Shown in pieces: positions 49,954 to 59,699 of a stretch of 64,000 bases of DNA. The stretch is taken from positions 65,675,554-65,739,553 of the forward strand of contig OX485803.1 in the NCBI GenBank assembly GCA_950295325.1, in the 5' to 3' direction. Under the pieces are notes generated by a model. That model saw only the letters and a list, made by a program, of their open reading frames with translations, had not been told where the DNA came from and searched no databases. The translations under genes were made by a program, and so were the position numbers. Positions within the stretch are counted from its first letter, which is position 1. Every line of letters starts with the position of its first letter. Origin of the DNA: Polytrichum commune. Its lineage: Eukaryota; Streptophyta; Polytrichopsida; Polytrichales; Polytrichaceae.

Positions 49954-50252
49954 TCAGTCGTCGTCTGGCTTCGTGTCCAGATACATGGACAACCATGTCA
50001 CGTATGTGTCGGCCGGCGCAGGGGGGACGACACAGTCGTCAAGGTACACGGCGGAGCCATTCTCGTCTGGAAACATGAGGGCCGTGCATTTCTTGTGTAT
50101 CTTCGTCACCTTCACTGTCTGCTTGCCATCTTCACACAGTTCCATAAGCAAACTACGGCAAGGGCCTCCTTCTGTGCGACTGGGAGCTGGCGCCCTCCCA
50201 ACAATTCCTTCCGCCACCGGTCGTACTCCATTGCTGGGGTGCAGCACCCAGC
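49954..50252 (-). CDS. Possible terminal exon of the CACTA-borne gene, left of the gypsy insertion
   Basis: A minus-strand frame reads SRTEGGPCRSLLMELCEDG, then VKVTKIHKKCTALMFPDENG, AVYLDDCVVPPAPADTYVTW and ends TKPDDD with TGA at 49954. Codon-like composition and the clean end suggest real coding sequence, but I do not recognise the family. A CTGCACCCCAG acceptor-like site lies just left of the retrotransposon. So this could be the last exon of the gene at 57.3-59.7 kb, with the gypsy element sitting in its intron. Confidence 0.3.
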
Positions 50253-50257
50253 ACCGC

Positions 50258-51237
50258 TGTCGCAACCCTTGCTAGCCCCCCCCCCCTTGACCATCTTGCC
50301 AATTTTCAATTCTAGCAAAGGTTACAAGTGGCTAACCCTTCGCATACCGCCATGCTAATGGTTAGCTCCTCTAACCCCGGACCAATAGTTCATAGGAGGG
50401 AACCAACCCTCCTACTTTGCTTTCGGGACTCACCCCTTAATCGGTAACCCATTTCCCCAATGTGGACTTCCATCCATGGAAGTCCAATCCTATGTTGATC
50501 ATCGCGTTGCCGGAGCAACACTACAACAACCCGAACCATACTAGGCAACTATGGCCTCACAATAGGCCAAAGCCCATGGAGGCCTTGCCGTTCGGCCTCG
50601 GGTGGGTGAGGCCACACCACCTCACCCATATAAGCCTCTAGGACTCTACACGGAGCCCCTACCCCACCGCCAACCAACCTCTTGTCTCTCTACCAAGAGT
50701 TGGGGCCAAGTGGACATTTTCCCTTAGCTGCTGGGCCTAGAACCCCCCCAGCAGCTTCAGACCATCATAACTTCCTTGTATGATGTCTGATCATAACAAC
50801 CAACCACTCCATCCTCATGTACGCTTCACGTAGATGCCGATGGACTCCTCCCTTGCCCCATTCGGGCAAGGCTTGAGGAAGTTATGCCTGTTTGAACCTT
50901 GGCAGTCCCGGGAATCACTCCCAGGCACTGCTGTACCAGGGCGCTGTCCCGGGACAGCACCCCACTCAAATGGCCATAACTCCTAGCTCACACCTCCGAT
51001 TGAGGTGATCTTGAGCATTCTAGAATCACCACGCCATGAGCTACGCATAGCTCATGGCCTCACCCTCATGCCTCCTAGTCTTTGTGGGTGGGAGGCGTTC
51101 CCAACGCCCGGGGCCCTCACCCACACTAGGATCACTTGGGCCCTCTCACCAATGGCGCCACAAGTCCCGGGTGTCACTCCGGGGTCCCCCTTGTGCCCAT
51201 GGTGTTTCGGGCACTCCTTATGGAGAGGTGCGCGACA
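50258..51237 (-). repeat. 3' LTR of the gypsy element
   Basis: 980 bp, matching the other LTR base for base as far as I can see, except 11 rather than 10 C after TTGCTAG. Hairpin at 50463-50486. The plus-strand 125-codon frame at 51005-51382 is LTR sequence running into the interior. Confidence 0.95.
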
Positions 51238-51252
51238 CTCACCCCCACCAAA
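51238..51252 (-). promoter_or_regulatory. Polypurine tract
   Basis: Directly before the 3' LTR the minus strand reads TTTGGTGGGGGTGAG, the expected purine-rich primer site for plus-strand DNA synthesis. Confidence 0.8.
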
Positions 51253-52084
51253 CGGAGTCGATGCCCTCATCGACTATACTCGTAGTCGGCACACCAATTC
51301 TCAAGTTGCCATCCTCTATGGTGCGGCATTGTGTGTTACCTTAGGGCGCGACCCCCACAATGCTTCTTCAAATTTGGCATAGTCCCAAAGGTGTCGTTCC
51401 TAGGTGGTCCGTTAGCGACCTTGGATCTCTCCTCCAAGGACCTAACCTATACTAGACCAACCTACTTTGGGACTCACTTGGGTTGCCCCTCCTTTTGGGG
51501 CCTCCCCCGTTAGGCTCCACTAGCCTAACATGACACATCTAGGCGAGACCTCAACGCTTCCACTAAGTTGTCTCGGTTGCAACTCCGAGATGGCTTTCCA
51601 TTGTTAAGCCACGCCTCGATCGCACGGGGGTGATGCCAAGTCCCGCCCGACTCGGTTCCCACTTTGCTCTTTCGAGACATGGGTTCATGACTCCCATGCG
51701 CCAACTCTCATTAGCTCGCGGGTAGCACTTTTATGAGCATGCGCCATCACCTTGTCCCCGCCCGGACAAGCCCACAACTAAGAAGTTTCTTGGTTTTATC
51801 CAAGGCCCCTCCAAGCCATGGCCCCCAATTACTCGGCTTACCCAACCTAGTTTGGCATGTCTATTCCCCCTCTTCCATTAACCAAACACAAGTACAAGAC
51901 TAGGACCTCATCTCATACTTTTCTCTTTGCACCACTAAAGTTTGGACTTTATTCCCTCAAGCCAAAGAACAAGTGCATGTTGTGGAGGAATTAACCTCGA
52001 AGCTATGTTTGCTACTAGAGTCTCTCCCCCACTAAAGGAGATTGATGTCCTCATCAATGCCTACGCTTCTTTTTATTGGAATGT

Positions 52085-52270
52085 CTAGCCTTAGTTTCTT
52101 CAAAGTGCTTCACCAATTCATTGGTGTTGACCATGTCTCTTGCCGCCACCCAAGCGGTTTCTTTCTCATGGTATCCTCACCATTTCACCAAGTATTCCTT
52201 TGTACTTTTTCTTTCCTTTTCACTTGGGCTTCCTACACTTGAGGATGCCCTCTTACCTCATGTTCCAAAT
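52085..52270 (-). pseudogene. Chromodomain of the gypsy element
   Basis: About 70 bp after the integrase tail the minus strand reads EGILKCRKPK, a stop, then (shifted) EYLVKW, a stop, GYHEKETAWVAARDMVN and ELVKHFEE. This is the standard chromodomain pattern, in which it targets integration to modified chromatin. Two stops and a shift inactivate it. The ~830 bp between it and the polypurine tract look non-coding. Confidence 0.75.
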
Positions 52271-52324
52271 GATGTCCACAAGGTCGGGAGGTGGCCTAAT
52301 CACTTGTTTGTGATCGGGCCACAA

Positions 52325-53480
52325 GGTGTCGTCCTAAAATGACTTTCGTAATGAGACATGAAATGTCGGATGCACTTTGATCTCCGGCGGTAATTCCAAC
52401 TTATATATGTCCTTGACCACTTGTTCCACAATGGGAAACGGAGCTCCAATTTTGGACATGAACTTTGGAGTGAGGCCTTCCGGCTAAGTGAAGTTGTTCA
52501 CATTCAACAACGCCTTTAGGCCCACCTCATTCTCCACTTCGCGTCTTCCGGCATTGACTTGCACTCCGTAGCACCTTCGGGCTTTCTCCACCAACAACTT
52601 GGTCATCTCCAAGACTTGTTTACCATCCTTGGCCAAGTCCTCACCATCTTGGTTGAACTCTAGTGTTGAATGTGCCCCCTCGAGAGCTAGGTTAATAGGT
52701 TGGAGCGCATCCACTCCATAAGCCACCACCAAAGACCACCCCTTGGTAGCCAAGTGCGTGGCTACATTGCAATTACACTCCGCTCGACCCACATAGTCCG
52801 CCCAATCTCTTTGGTCCGCCCCCACCAAGTTCCTCAAGTATTGCTTCAAGACTCCATTCACACGCTCCGCTTTCCCATCCATTTGGGAATGCAAGGCCGT
52901 GCTAAACCTTAGTTTCATTCCGACCTCCTTAGAGAAATGCATTGAAAATGCACTTGTGAACTTTGGATCTTGATCCCACACAATCACTCTTGGCAACCCG
53001 TGGTGCCTCAACCATCCTTTGAGAAAAGGCTATGCGGTCTCCAACGCGGTGGCGGTTCCCACAATCGGCACCATGTGTGCCAACTTGGCAAACCGCCCTA
53101 CCATCAACAAGATGGCATCATACCCATGTGACTCCGGCAAACTTGTAATCAAGTCCATACACATACTATGCCATGACTCCAACGGGATAGGCAACGGTTG
53201 CAAGAAGCCGCCTTGCTTTTGGTAAGAGGTTCGGTTAACTTGGCACTTTAATTCAAGCCTTCACAAAGTGGGTTATATCCTCCTTTATGCACCGCCAATG
53301 GTACCTCTTTGACACCATTCTATGGCGGTTTTTTCTTTCTCCTCTATGGCCGGCAATAGGACAATCACATTCTTCGTTCTAAATGGATAGCCTCAACTTG
53401 CCTTGTGGCACATACACCCGACTTTGCTTGCACTTGAACAATCCGTCCACCAACTTAACCTCTTAGAGCACCTTGCTCTT
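52325..53480 (-). pseudogene. Integrase of the gypsy element
   Basis: The N-terminal zinc-binding region is degraded (LELKCQVNRTSYQKQGG near 53240). The catalytic core shows the first Asp in MDLITSLPESHGYDAILL (near 53155), the second in VWDQDPKFTSAF (near 52965) and the Glu in GKAERVNGVLKQYLRN (near 52860). The C-terminal part continues past a stop at 52484 with KIGAPFPIVEQVV and YKLELPPEIKVHPTFHVSL (to about 52340). A stop between the first two Asp (near 53026) and the one at 52484 break the frame. Confidence 0.9.
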
Positions 53481-53737
53481 GCGAAGCTTACCTAAAAGCA
53501 TTTGTGCTTCGGGATAGTTAATTTACCCCTCCCGTATCTTGCATCACAAGTTTCCCTCACCGGCATACATTAGCCATAAGGTTTGGATGGTTCTCATTGC
53601 TTGGAACTCTTCCTGTCTACTTAGCGCATCCGGCACCACATTTCCACGGTCCGGTTTGTGGACCAAATCCACCTTCATAAGCGCCAAACTATATATCATG
53701 CCACCGCAATGACTTGGCGCTCACTTGCGCTTGTATG

Positions 53738-54760
53738 TCAAAATACATTTAGGACACATTGTCCATGTAGACCTTTGTTTTGTGCGACCTCAAATAATGT
53801 CGCCACATCTTCAAGCAATGTACTACGGCAAAGAAGTTCTTTGTCATGAGTTGGTTGTCTTCTTTGACAACCATCGAGCTTTATGCTCCCATATGCAATG
53901 GCCATCCATCTTACACATAATCCACCATTGGCAAAGGCACTCACCCCCGTATGCACCTCGAAAGGTTTGTCAAGCTCCGCGAACTTGAGCACGGGCGGCG
54001 AAGAGAACTTGGTGTTAAGCTCCCCAAAGACTCGTGACAAACATCATCCCACTCTTGGGATAGCCATTTCTTCCACAAGTCGCACAAGGTGGGACAACCA
54101 TCGAGCTTCATGCTCTCATATGCCATGGCCATCCATCTTGCCTCAACATCCGCCAATGGTAAAGTCACTCGCCCCCGTATGCACCTCAAAAGGTTTGTCA
54201 AACTCCGCGAACTTGAGCACGGGCGGCGAAGATAACTTGCTCTTAAGCTTCTCAAAGACTTGGTGGCAAGGCTCATCCCACTCTTGGGATAGCCATTTCT
54301 TTCACAAGTCGCACAAGGTTTGACAACCTTTAAGCTTAATGCTCCCATATGCAATGGGCATCCATCTTGGATCAACATCCGCCAATGGTAAAGTTACTCG
54401 CCCCCGTATGCACCTCAAAAGGTTTGTCAAATTTCGCAAACTTGAGCACGGGCGGCGAAGAAAACTTGGTCTTAAGCTCCTTAAAGACTTGGTGGCAAAG
54501 CTCATCCCACTTTTGGGATAGCCATTTCTTGCATAAGTTGGACAAGGTCGGACAACCATCGAGATTCATGCTCTTATATGCAATGGCCATCCATTTTGCC
54601 TCAACATCCGCCAATGCTAAAGTCACTCGCCCCCGTATGCACCTCAAAAGGTTTGTCAAAGTCCGCGAACTTAAGCACGGGCGGCGAAGAGAACTTGTTT
54701 TTGAGCCCCCCAAAGGCTTGGTGACAAGGCTCATCCCACTCTTGGGATAGCCATTTTCCT
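53738..54760 (-). pseudogene. RNase H-region segment amplified in four tandem 229-bp units
   Basis: Each unit encodes KFSSPPVLKFAEFDKPFEVHTG with flanking WLSQEWDELCHQ-like and WMAIAYESMKLDGC-like text. This is the start of the RNase H domain joined to sequence that normally lies on either side. Anchors CCCCCGTATGCACCTC start at 53944, 54172, 54401 and 54630, giving periods of 228, 229 and 229. As 229 is not a multiple of three, the copies fall in different frames. The rest of RNase H continues below 53880 (RRQPTHDKELLC). The expected Asp of HTDAS reads Gly in these units. Confidence 0.85.
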
Positions 54761-55118
54761 CAATAAGTTGAATAAGGTCCTAGCAACGTTAGAAAACTCT
54801 CGAATGAAGTTGTGGTACTAATTGGCTAGGCCAACAAATGACCTAAGCCCTTTTGAATCAAGGGCCAATTCTCCTTTTGGATTGCCTTGACATTCTTCAT
54901 GTTCGTCCACCAACTTCCTTTGTCACCACATACCTCAAGAACTCAATCTCTCGTTGAGCAAAGTTATTTTTCACTCCTTGGCGGTAATTTTTTTGGGCAA
55001 CGCATTGGTGAATACATCCTTGTATTTCACCAACATCACACCAATGTTGTTTGGGGGAGGCCCATCTTTCCTAGCCTCCCCATACGTTCCTTGGAGTTGT
55101 TCCAATTGAACCACGACC
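54760..55118 (-). pseudogene. Reverse transcriptase remnant lacking its catalytic core
   Basis: A linker-like segment (MVVVQLEQLQGTY... LVKYKDVFTNALPKKITAKE, about 55110-54980) is followed after a stop by the thumb/connection part (NFAQREIEFLRYVV; GLANxYHNFIREFSNVARTL, about 54965-54765). The fingers and palm that should lie between them, including the YxDD motif, are absent. About 150 codons are missing. Confidence 0.75.
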
Positions 55119-55119
55119 A

Positions 55120-55555
55120 TTATGTTTTTTTTTTTTTTTTTTTCATTCGGTCCATTAAGACCAAATTCAACTTAGGTCCTCCTACCATAGGAGTCATTGT
55201 TAATTTGAACTTCAATTCTTTGCCATTATGACACATCATAATGCACCGCAAGCACACCGGCTTGCACCTCACATCTATCATGTGAGTTTCAAAGAAGGCG
55301 GCCTTCACAATGACATGCATTTTATCTATTTCACTTGGTGTGAAATTTTGACAAAAATCCAATGTCCCACATTGAAAGGTTACATGCATCGCGGCCTTCT
55401 TTGTCTCATGCGGTTCGCCCTTTCCAAACTTCACCTTGGTGGGCTTGCCCGCTCTACCAATCGGCAAGCCCCAACTCCCTTATGAGTTTTGGGCTCAAGA
55501 AGAAGTGCTAGCCTCTTTATCAATACATGAGACATTTCTCCCATTCATTTGAGCC
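55120..55555 (-). pseudogene. Retropepsin (protease) region of the gypsy element, inactivated
   Basis: LPIGRAGKPTKVKFGKGEP, CGTLDFCQNFTPSEIDKMHV and MIDVRCKPVCLRC align by pattern with chromovirus protease regions. Where D-S/T-G would be expected (about 55525), the sequence reads D-K-E-A-S, followed shortly by a stop. The substitutions are G-to-A on the coding strand. A poly-T run (poly-Lys on the minus strand) follows at 55123-55143. Confidence 0.7.
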
Positions 55556-55559
55556 TCAA

Positions 55560-56260
55560 GGTACAAAAGACTTGGCCTCGGCTTAAGGCTACTAGCCTTG
55601 GCCACAATGCCATCGTCTTACATTCGGTTCGCGGCACAAGTATTATTTGGCGGGGAACCTATCTCCCCTCAACGTCCATTGTTGTAACGCACCGCCAAAT
55701 TGCTTAATGGGGTCATCGGCCTTGATGCTCATGGCAATTTTGATGATCCCCACCACAACCTCAATAAACTTTGGAAATTTGAACTTGGTCTTCACCACCC
55801 GCTTTTGAAACCCACCTAAAACGATGCATTTCTTAGAAAGCTCGTTCATCAAAGATGTACTATTCATTTGGGTGTGAAATGCGCGCATATACGCCTTAAG
55901 AGGCCCGGACGCCTCATTTCCACCAAATTCATTCCAACATCAATACCTTCCCAGCATTTCAAATTGGAATTTCAATCCAACATTAATGCCCTCCAAGGTT
56001 TTGGGTGCATTCGGTATTATAGGCCCCAAATGTTTTTTTTGAGGTGTGCGGGAGCCCTTTCAAAGGACTCCACCATTTTCCTTACTAAATCCACCATCAT
56101 GCCCACCATTGTCATTAGAACTAATGGTATGGCCAAATTCCATTTACACATGATCTTTGTTCCAATTTGAGCCTTACAACCTTTTGGAAAACCCGGGCTC
56201 ACCATAATAACCCTCACGTTTGATAGCCATGTCTCCCTCAAAGTGCTAGCTCAAAATATT
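55560..56260 (-). pseudogene. gag remnant of the gypsy element
   Basis: The space after the primer-binding site holds frames of 74 and 81 codons (56017-56241 and 55643-55888) broken by stops and shifts. It is much shorter than a normal capsid-nucleocapsid gene, and no CCHC knuckle is seen. Assigned by position only. Confidence 0.5.
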
Positions 56261-56262
56261 GG

Positions 56263-56280
56263 AACCCTGCTCTGATACCA
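56263..56280 (-). promoter_or_regulatory. Primer-binding site, initiator Met tRNA type
   Basis: Two bases after the 5' LTR the minus strand reads TGGTATCAGAGCAGGGTT, complementary in type to the 3' end of plant initiator methionine tRNA. It is the priming site for minus-strand DNA synthesis and fixes the element's orientation. Confidence 0.93.
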
Positions 56281-56282
56281 AG

Positions 56283-57261
56283 TGTCGCAACCCTTGCTAG
56301 CCCCCCCCCCTTGACCATCTTGCCAATTTTCAATTCTAGCAAAGGTTACAAGTGGCTAACCCTTCGCATACCGCCATGCTAATGGTTAGCTCCTCTAACC
56401 CCGGACCAATAGTTCATAGGAGGGAACCAACCCTCCTACTTTGCTTTCGGGACTCACCCCTTAATCGGTAACCCATTTCCCCAATGTGGACTTCCATCCA
56501 TGGAAGTCCAATCCTATGTTGATCATCGCGTTGCCGGAGCAACACTACAACAACCCGAACCATACTAGGCAACTATGGCCTCACAATAGGCCAAAGCCCA
56601 TGGAGGCCTTGCCGTTCGGCCTCGGGTGGGTGAGGCCACACCACCTCACCCATATAAGCCTCTAGGACTCTACACGGAGCCCCTACCCCACCGCCAACCA
56701 ACCTCTTGTCTCTCTACCAAGAGTTGGGGCCAAGTGGACATTTTCCCTTAGCTGCTGGGCCTAGAACCCCCCCAGCAGCTTCAGACCATCATAACTTCCT
56801 TGTATGATGTCTGATCATAACAACCAACCACTCCATCCTCATGTACGCTTCACGTAGATGCCGATGGACTCCTCCCTTGCCCCATTCGGGCAAGGCTTGA
56901 GGAAGTTATGCCTGTTTGAACCTTGGCAGTCCCGGGAATCACTCCCAGGCACTGCTGTACCAGGGCGCTGTCCCGGGACAGCACCCCACTCAAATGGCCA
57001 TAACTCCTAGCTCACACCTCCGATTGAGGTGATCTTGAGCATTCTAGAATCACCACGCCATGAGCTACGCATAGCTCATGGCCTCACCCTCATGCCTCCT
57101 AGTCTTTGTGGGTGGGAGGCGTTCCCAACGCCCGGGGCCCTCACCCACACTAGGATCACTTGGGCCCTCTCACCAATGGCGCCACAAGTCCCGGGTGTCA
57201 CTCCGGGGTCCCCCTTGTGCCCATGGTGTTTCGGGCACTCCTTATGGAGAGGTGCGCGACA
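56283..57261 (-). repeat. 5' LTR of the gypsy element
   Basis: 979 bp with short inverted ends TGTCGC/GCGACA, adjoining the primer-binding site on its left. It contains the 11-bp-stem hairpin at 56487-56510 and the palindrome CTGTCCCGGGACAG near 56969. Frames found inside it (57029-57283 plus) are translated LTR, not genes. Confidence 0.95.
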
Positions 57262-57270
57262 ACCGCACCC

Positions 57271-58632
57271 CTACGCGGAGTAGCTCCTGTTTTCCAAAAT
57301 GTTAGGCATGTGCAAACCAACAAAACATCCACTAGCGCTCCAGGGGCCCTCCATGATGATGCATGCATGAAAAAGGAAACCGAAGCAAAAAAAAAAGAAA
57401 CAAAAATACCAAGCATGAAATCTGGGGTGCTGGGTTGGAAATCTTGCCTTGGATCTGTACCGGGGCTGCACCACCGGGGGCCTCTTCACACGCCCTGTGC
57501 CTCGGGCTGCTCCACGGCCTCCCCCCCTGCTGCCCCACCCTCTCCCACTTCCTGCTACGTTTATCCCCCTTCCTTGCATGCCGTCCATTCTCTCCACATT
57601 CTCTGGCGACAAATTCAAATTAAAGCTGGTGTGCTCCTCCGAATGTGTGGACATACTTTGCATGCGTTCCTTCCCAGCTACTTCGCTCCCGCTTGCCCGT
57701 CCGCGCTTCGATTGCACCCAACCCTCACTGGTTTTGCCTTCTCCCACCACAGGTGCGGGCAAACCCCTGATTGTGCTCGTAAACAATGACCATATGTAAT
57801 TTCCCGGCGCTTCCGTTCTGGTCTGCAGGCCGTCTGTTGTCAATTCCATTTGAGTACAACCTGCCTCCACCGCATCATCTTGAAGTTCAACTCCTGTTTG
57901 GTTTGCCGGGGGCGGAGTCACTGCCGGGCGGCCCTCATGGTCTTTGTACCACGCTCCATGTTCTCCCTCGTCTGCCAGACTAATTATGCTTGTGTGCATG
58001 TCTGTGTTGACGTCGAACATCTGCGTCTCTAGTATAGAACTATCAGCATCCTCGTGCATAGGGGTGTGGCTGCGTTCTTCTTCTACCTCCGGTGCTCTTT
58101 CCTCTACGAAAGTTGTTCTCCCTGCCCTCTCTCCTTCTTTCGCGTGTTCCTCGCTTCTCCATGTGCCCCATGCCGACATGGGAGGGGATGGCTGCTCTGG
58201 CACTCCATCCACCACAGCAACAGTGTTGCTGAACTTGCTCACGTAGTCCGCAAGTTTTTCCACCACCTCGTGCAAGACTCCAACGTCTCCACGCACCCAC
58301 GACACGTCCTCGCCCACAGTACTCAGCAGCTTCTCCAAACCTGCCAACTTCTCCAAACCTGCCAACTTCTGCACTATGACATTTTGTCCAGTCTCTAGAA
58401 CTGCAAACGAGGTCTTCATGTCCTCCAGGCTATACAAGCCCCTCTGGGCGTTATTGTTGGCGGGTACATCCAAGGGTGCCTCCGCGTCCGACTTGCTTGT
58501 GTCATAGGATGAGCCCTCCTCCCCGTCTTCTGATGCCGATGCTATCCCTGTGTCCGTTGCATCGAGCGCCGCCTGTTTGGGATTTACACACAGCGACATC
58601 AACATCAGCACCCTGGTTCCACCTTGTGCCAC
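57271..58632 (-). CDS. Downstream exon of the CACTA-borne gene; Arg/Gly-rich C-terminus
   Basis: A 453-codon frame, most of it credible. An acidic N-terminus (ASASEDGEEGSSYDTSKSDAE) leads to a Leu-repeat segment (KLAGLEKLAGLEKLL) and a stretch suited to a coiled coil (VLHEVVEKLADYVSKF). Then come a long polar linker and an Arg/Gly box (GRGWGSRGGGRGAARGTGR). After HPRFHAW a GTATTTTTG donor is likely; the following FCFFFFCFGF is probably translated intron. It follows the 58805-59695 exon, which ends at a GTACTG donor. I do not recognise the family as a whole; association with CACTA is by neighbour and context. Confidence 0.5.
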   Translation of the reverse strand: MAQGGTRVLMLMSLCVNPKQAALDATDTGIASASEDGEEGSSYDTSKSDAEAPLDVPANNNAQRGLYSLEDMKTSFAVLETGQNVIVQKLAGLEKLAGLEKLLSTVGEDVSWVRGDVGVLHEVVEKLADYVSKFSNTVAVVDGVPEQPSPPMSAWGTWRSEEHAKEGERAGRTTFVEERAPEVEEERSHTPMHEDADSSILETQMFDVNTDMHTSIISLADEGEHGAWYKDHEGRPAVTPPPANQTGVELQDDAVEAGCTQMELTTDGLQTRTEAPGNYIWSLFTSTIRGLPAPVVGEGKTSEGWVQSKRGRASGSEVAGKERMQSMSTHSEEHTSFNLNLSPENVERMDGMQGRGINVAGSGRGWGSRGGGRGAARGTGRVKRPPVVQPRYRSKARFPTQHPRFHAWYFCFFFFCFGFLFHACIIMEGPWSASGCFVGLHMPNILENRSYSA

Positions 58633-58804
58633 TTGTCGTCGAGAATTCCTAAAACCCCTAAAGCCTCAAAGATCTAAAACCACTAAAACAGTGGGCCTTG
58701 TCGTCGACAATTCCCGCCTGCATCAATCCTCCTGGCTCTCACATTCCCTCCTAAGTCTCCTGCTCCCAACATAATGGACAACTATTTTGCTGCACAATGC
58801 ATAA

Positions 58805-59695
58805 TCAAACAATCATCATTTCCAGTACCTGCTCCTCCATTCTGTCCACCAGTCGCTTGCGACCCGTGCTGCTGACACGGTGGACCTTGGACCTCCGGTC
58901 TGCCATTGCCGCGGATTGGTCCCTGCAAGCCTCTGTTGGCCACCACATGATCAATTTGGCCCAAGCCTCCTCTGGGCAATTCGGATGCCGATTTTCGTCG
59001 CCGTACTTCAGCCAGTGACTTTTCCATACTGCTCTTGTGCTCCGCAGGTGGCTCGCCAGGTACTTGTCAATGCGTCTGGGATCCAGAGGGGGTTCAAATT
59101 TATATTTTTCATCAAGCTCTTTGTGGACCTTTGCTTTCTCAAACACTGTGTATGCTTTCCAACTTTCTTTCCTCATGTCCATAAGTTTATAAGCCACTTC
59201 CTTTGCTGCTGCATGCCACCGTGCCTTTAGGTGTGTTTGGTCTTCCTTCACATTGATTGTTGGGCGCCTTCCCGCCGCTAGCGATTCCTTTACCTCCTTC
59301 GCATATGCCACATTCGCCTGCTTGTTTGCACTCCGTGTTAAATTCCGTCTCTCGGCAGCCTTGCGCTTGGAGCTCTCCATGTCCTCCGCCAATGGGGGGG
59401 CAACTTCCGGTGTGGTGGTGAGCGCCAGCGTCTCCGTGCTTCTCGATGCCACTGTTGGTGTGGCTGGGGCTCGAACAACCAGCGTGTAGCCCTCCGGTAG
59501 AGGCTCCCCCTCCCGCACGGCGAGGACTGCCGGAGGGGCCTCTGCTGTTCCACGTCTCTCCTGTTGCCGAGAATTGGACACATTTGTTCCGCCCCCCGCC
59601 ACAGGTGTAGGGTTAGTCGTGGAATTGCCCACATCGCCTCCTCTGCTGGAACATGCAGCAGTACTCCCCCTACTCGTGCTCGCCACCTGCAGCAC
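58805..59695 (-). CDS. Transposase_24-like (Ptta/En/Spm-type) protein exon
   Basis: A 296-codon frame. A Ser/Thr/Pro-rich N-terminal half (residues 1-105) is followed by SKRKAAERRNLTRSANKQAN, then a conserved-looking block from about residue 150: KARWHAAAKEVAYKLMDMRK, KYKFEPPLDPRRIDKYLASH, AVWKSHWLKYGDENRHPNCP, EEAWAKLIMWWPTEACRDQS and VSSTGRKRLVDRMEEQ. Spacing of Trp and the WLKYG...PEEAW...TGRK pattern suggest the plant Transposase_24 family of CACTA elements; this is from pattern memory, not a search. Exon end at the GTACTG donor after EEQ; probable acceptor GTGCTGCAG at the start, so it is likely spliced at both ends. Confidence 0.55.
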   Translation of the reverse strand: MLQVASTSRGSTAACSSRGGDVGNSTTNPTPVAGGGTNVSNSRQQERRGTAEAPPAVLAVREGEPLPEGYTLVVRAPATPTVASRSTETLALTTTPEVAPPLAEDMESSKRKAAERRNLTRSANKQANVAYAKEVKESLAAGRRPTINVKEDQTHLKARWHAAAKEVAYKLMDMRKESWKAYTVFEKAKVHKELDEKYKFEPPLDPRRIDKYLASHLRSTRAVWKSHWLKYGDENRHPNCPEEAWAKLIMWWPTEACRDQSAAMADRRSKVHRVSSTGRKRLVDRMEEQVLEMMIV

Positions 59696-59699
59696 TCAC

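Larger units (their letters stand above)
50258..57261 (-). mobile_element. Ty3/gypsy chromovirus-type LTR retrotransposon, defective
   Basis: Two LTRs (980 and 979 bp, TGTCGC...GCGACA) are flanked by the target duplication ACCGC (50253-50257 and 57262-57266). In minus orientation the order is LTR, primer-binding site, gag remnant, protease, truncated reverse transcriptase, amplified RNase H segment, integrase, chromodomain, polypurine tract, LTR. A chromodomain after integrase places it with the chromoviruses. The LTRs look identical apart from poly-C length, so insertion was recent. The interior has stops, a missing polymerase core and a tandem amplification, so it cannot encode its own replication proteins. 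Confidence 0.95.

Noticed and set aside
51005-51382. 125-codon plus-strand frame, with a near-identical frame at 57029-57283
   Set aside because: Both lie in the two LTRs of the gypsy element; the frame exists twice because the LTRs are copies, and it resembles no protein.
56263-56280. tRNA gene suggested by tRNA-like sequence
   Set aside because: Only the 3' end complement is present and it adjoins an LTR, so it is a primer-binding site.
57271-57420. FCFFFFCFGF-rich C-terminus of the 453-codon frame as a membrane segment
   Set aside because: It follows a likely GT donor after HPRFHAW and looks like translated intron sequence.
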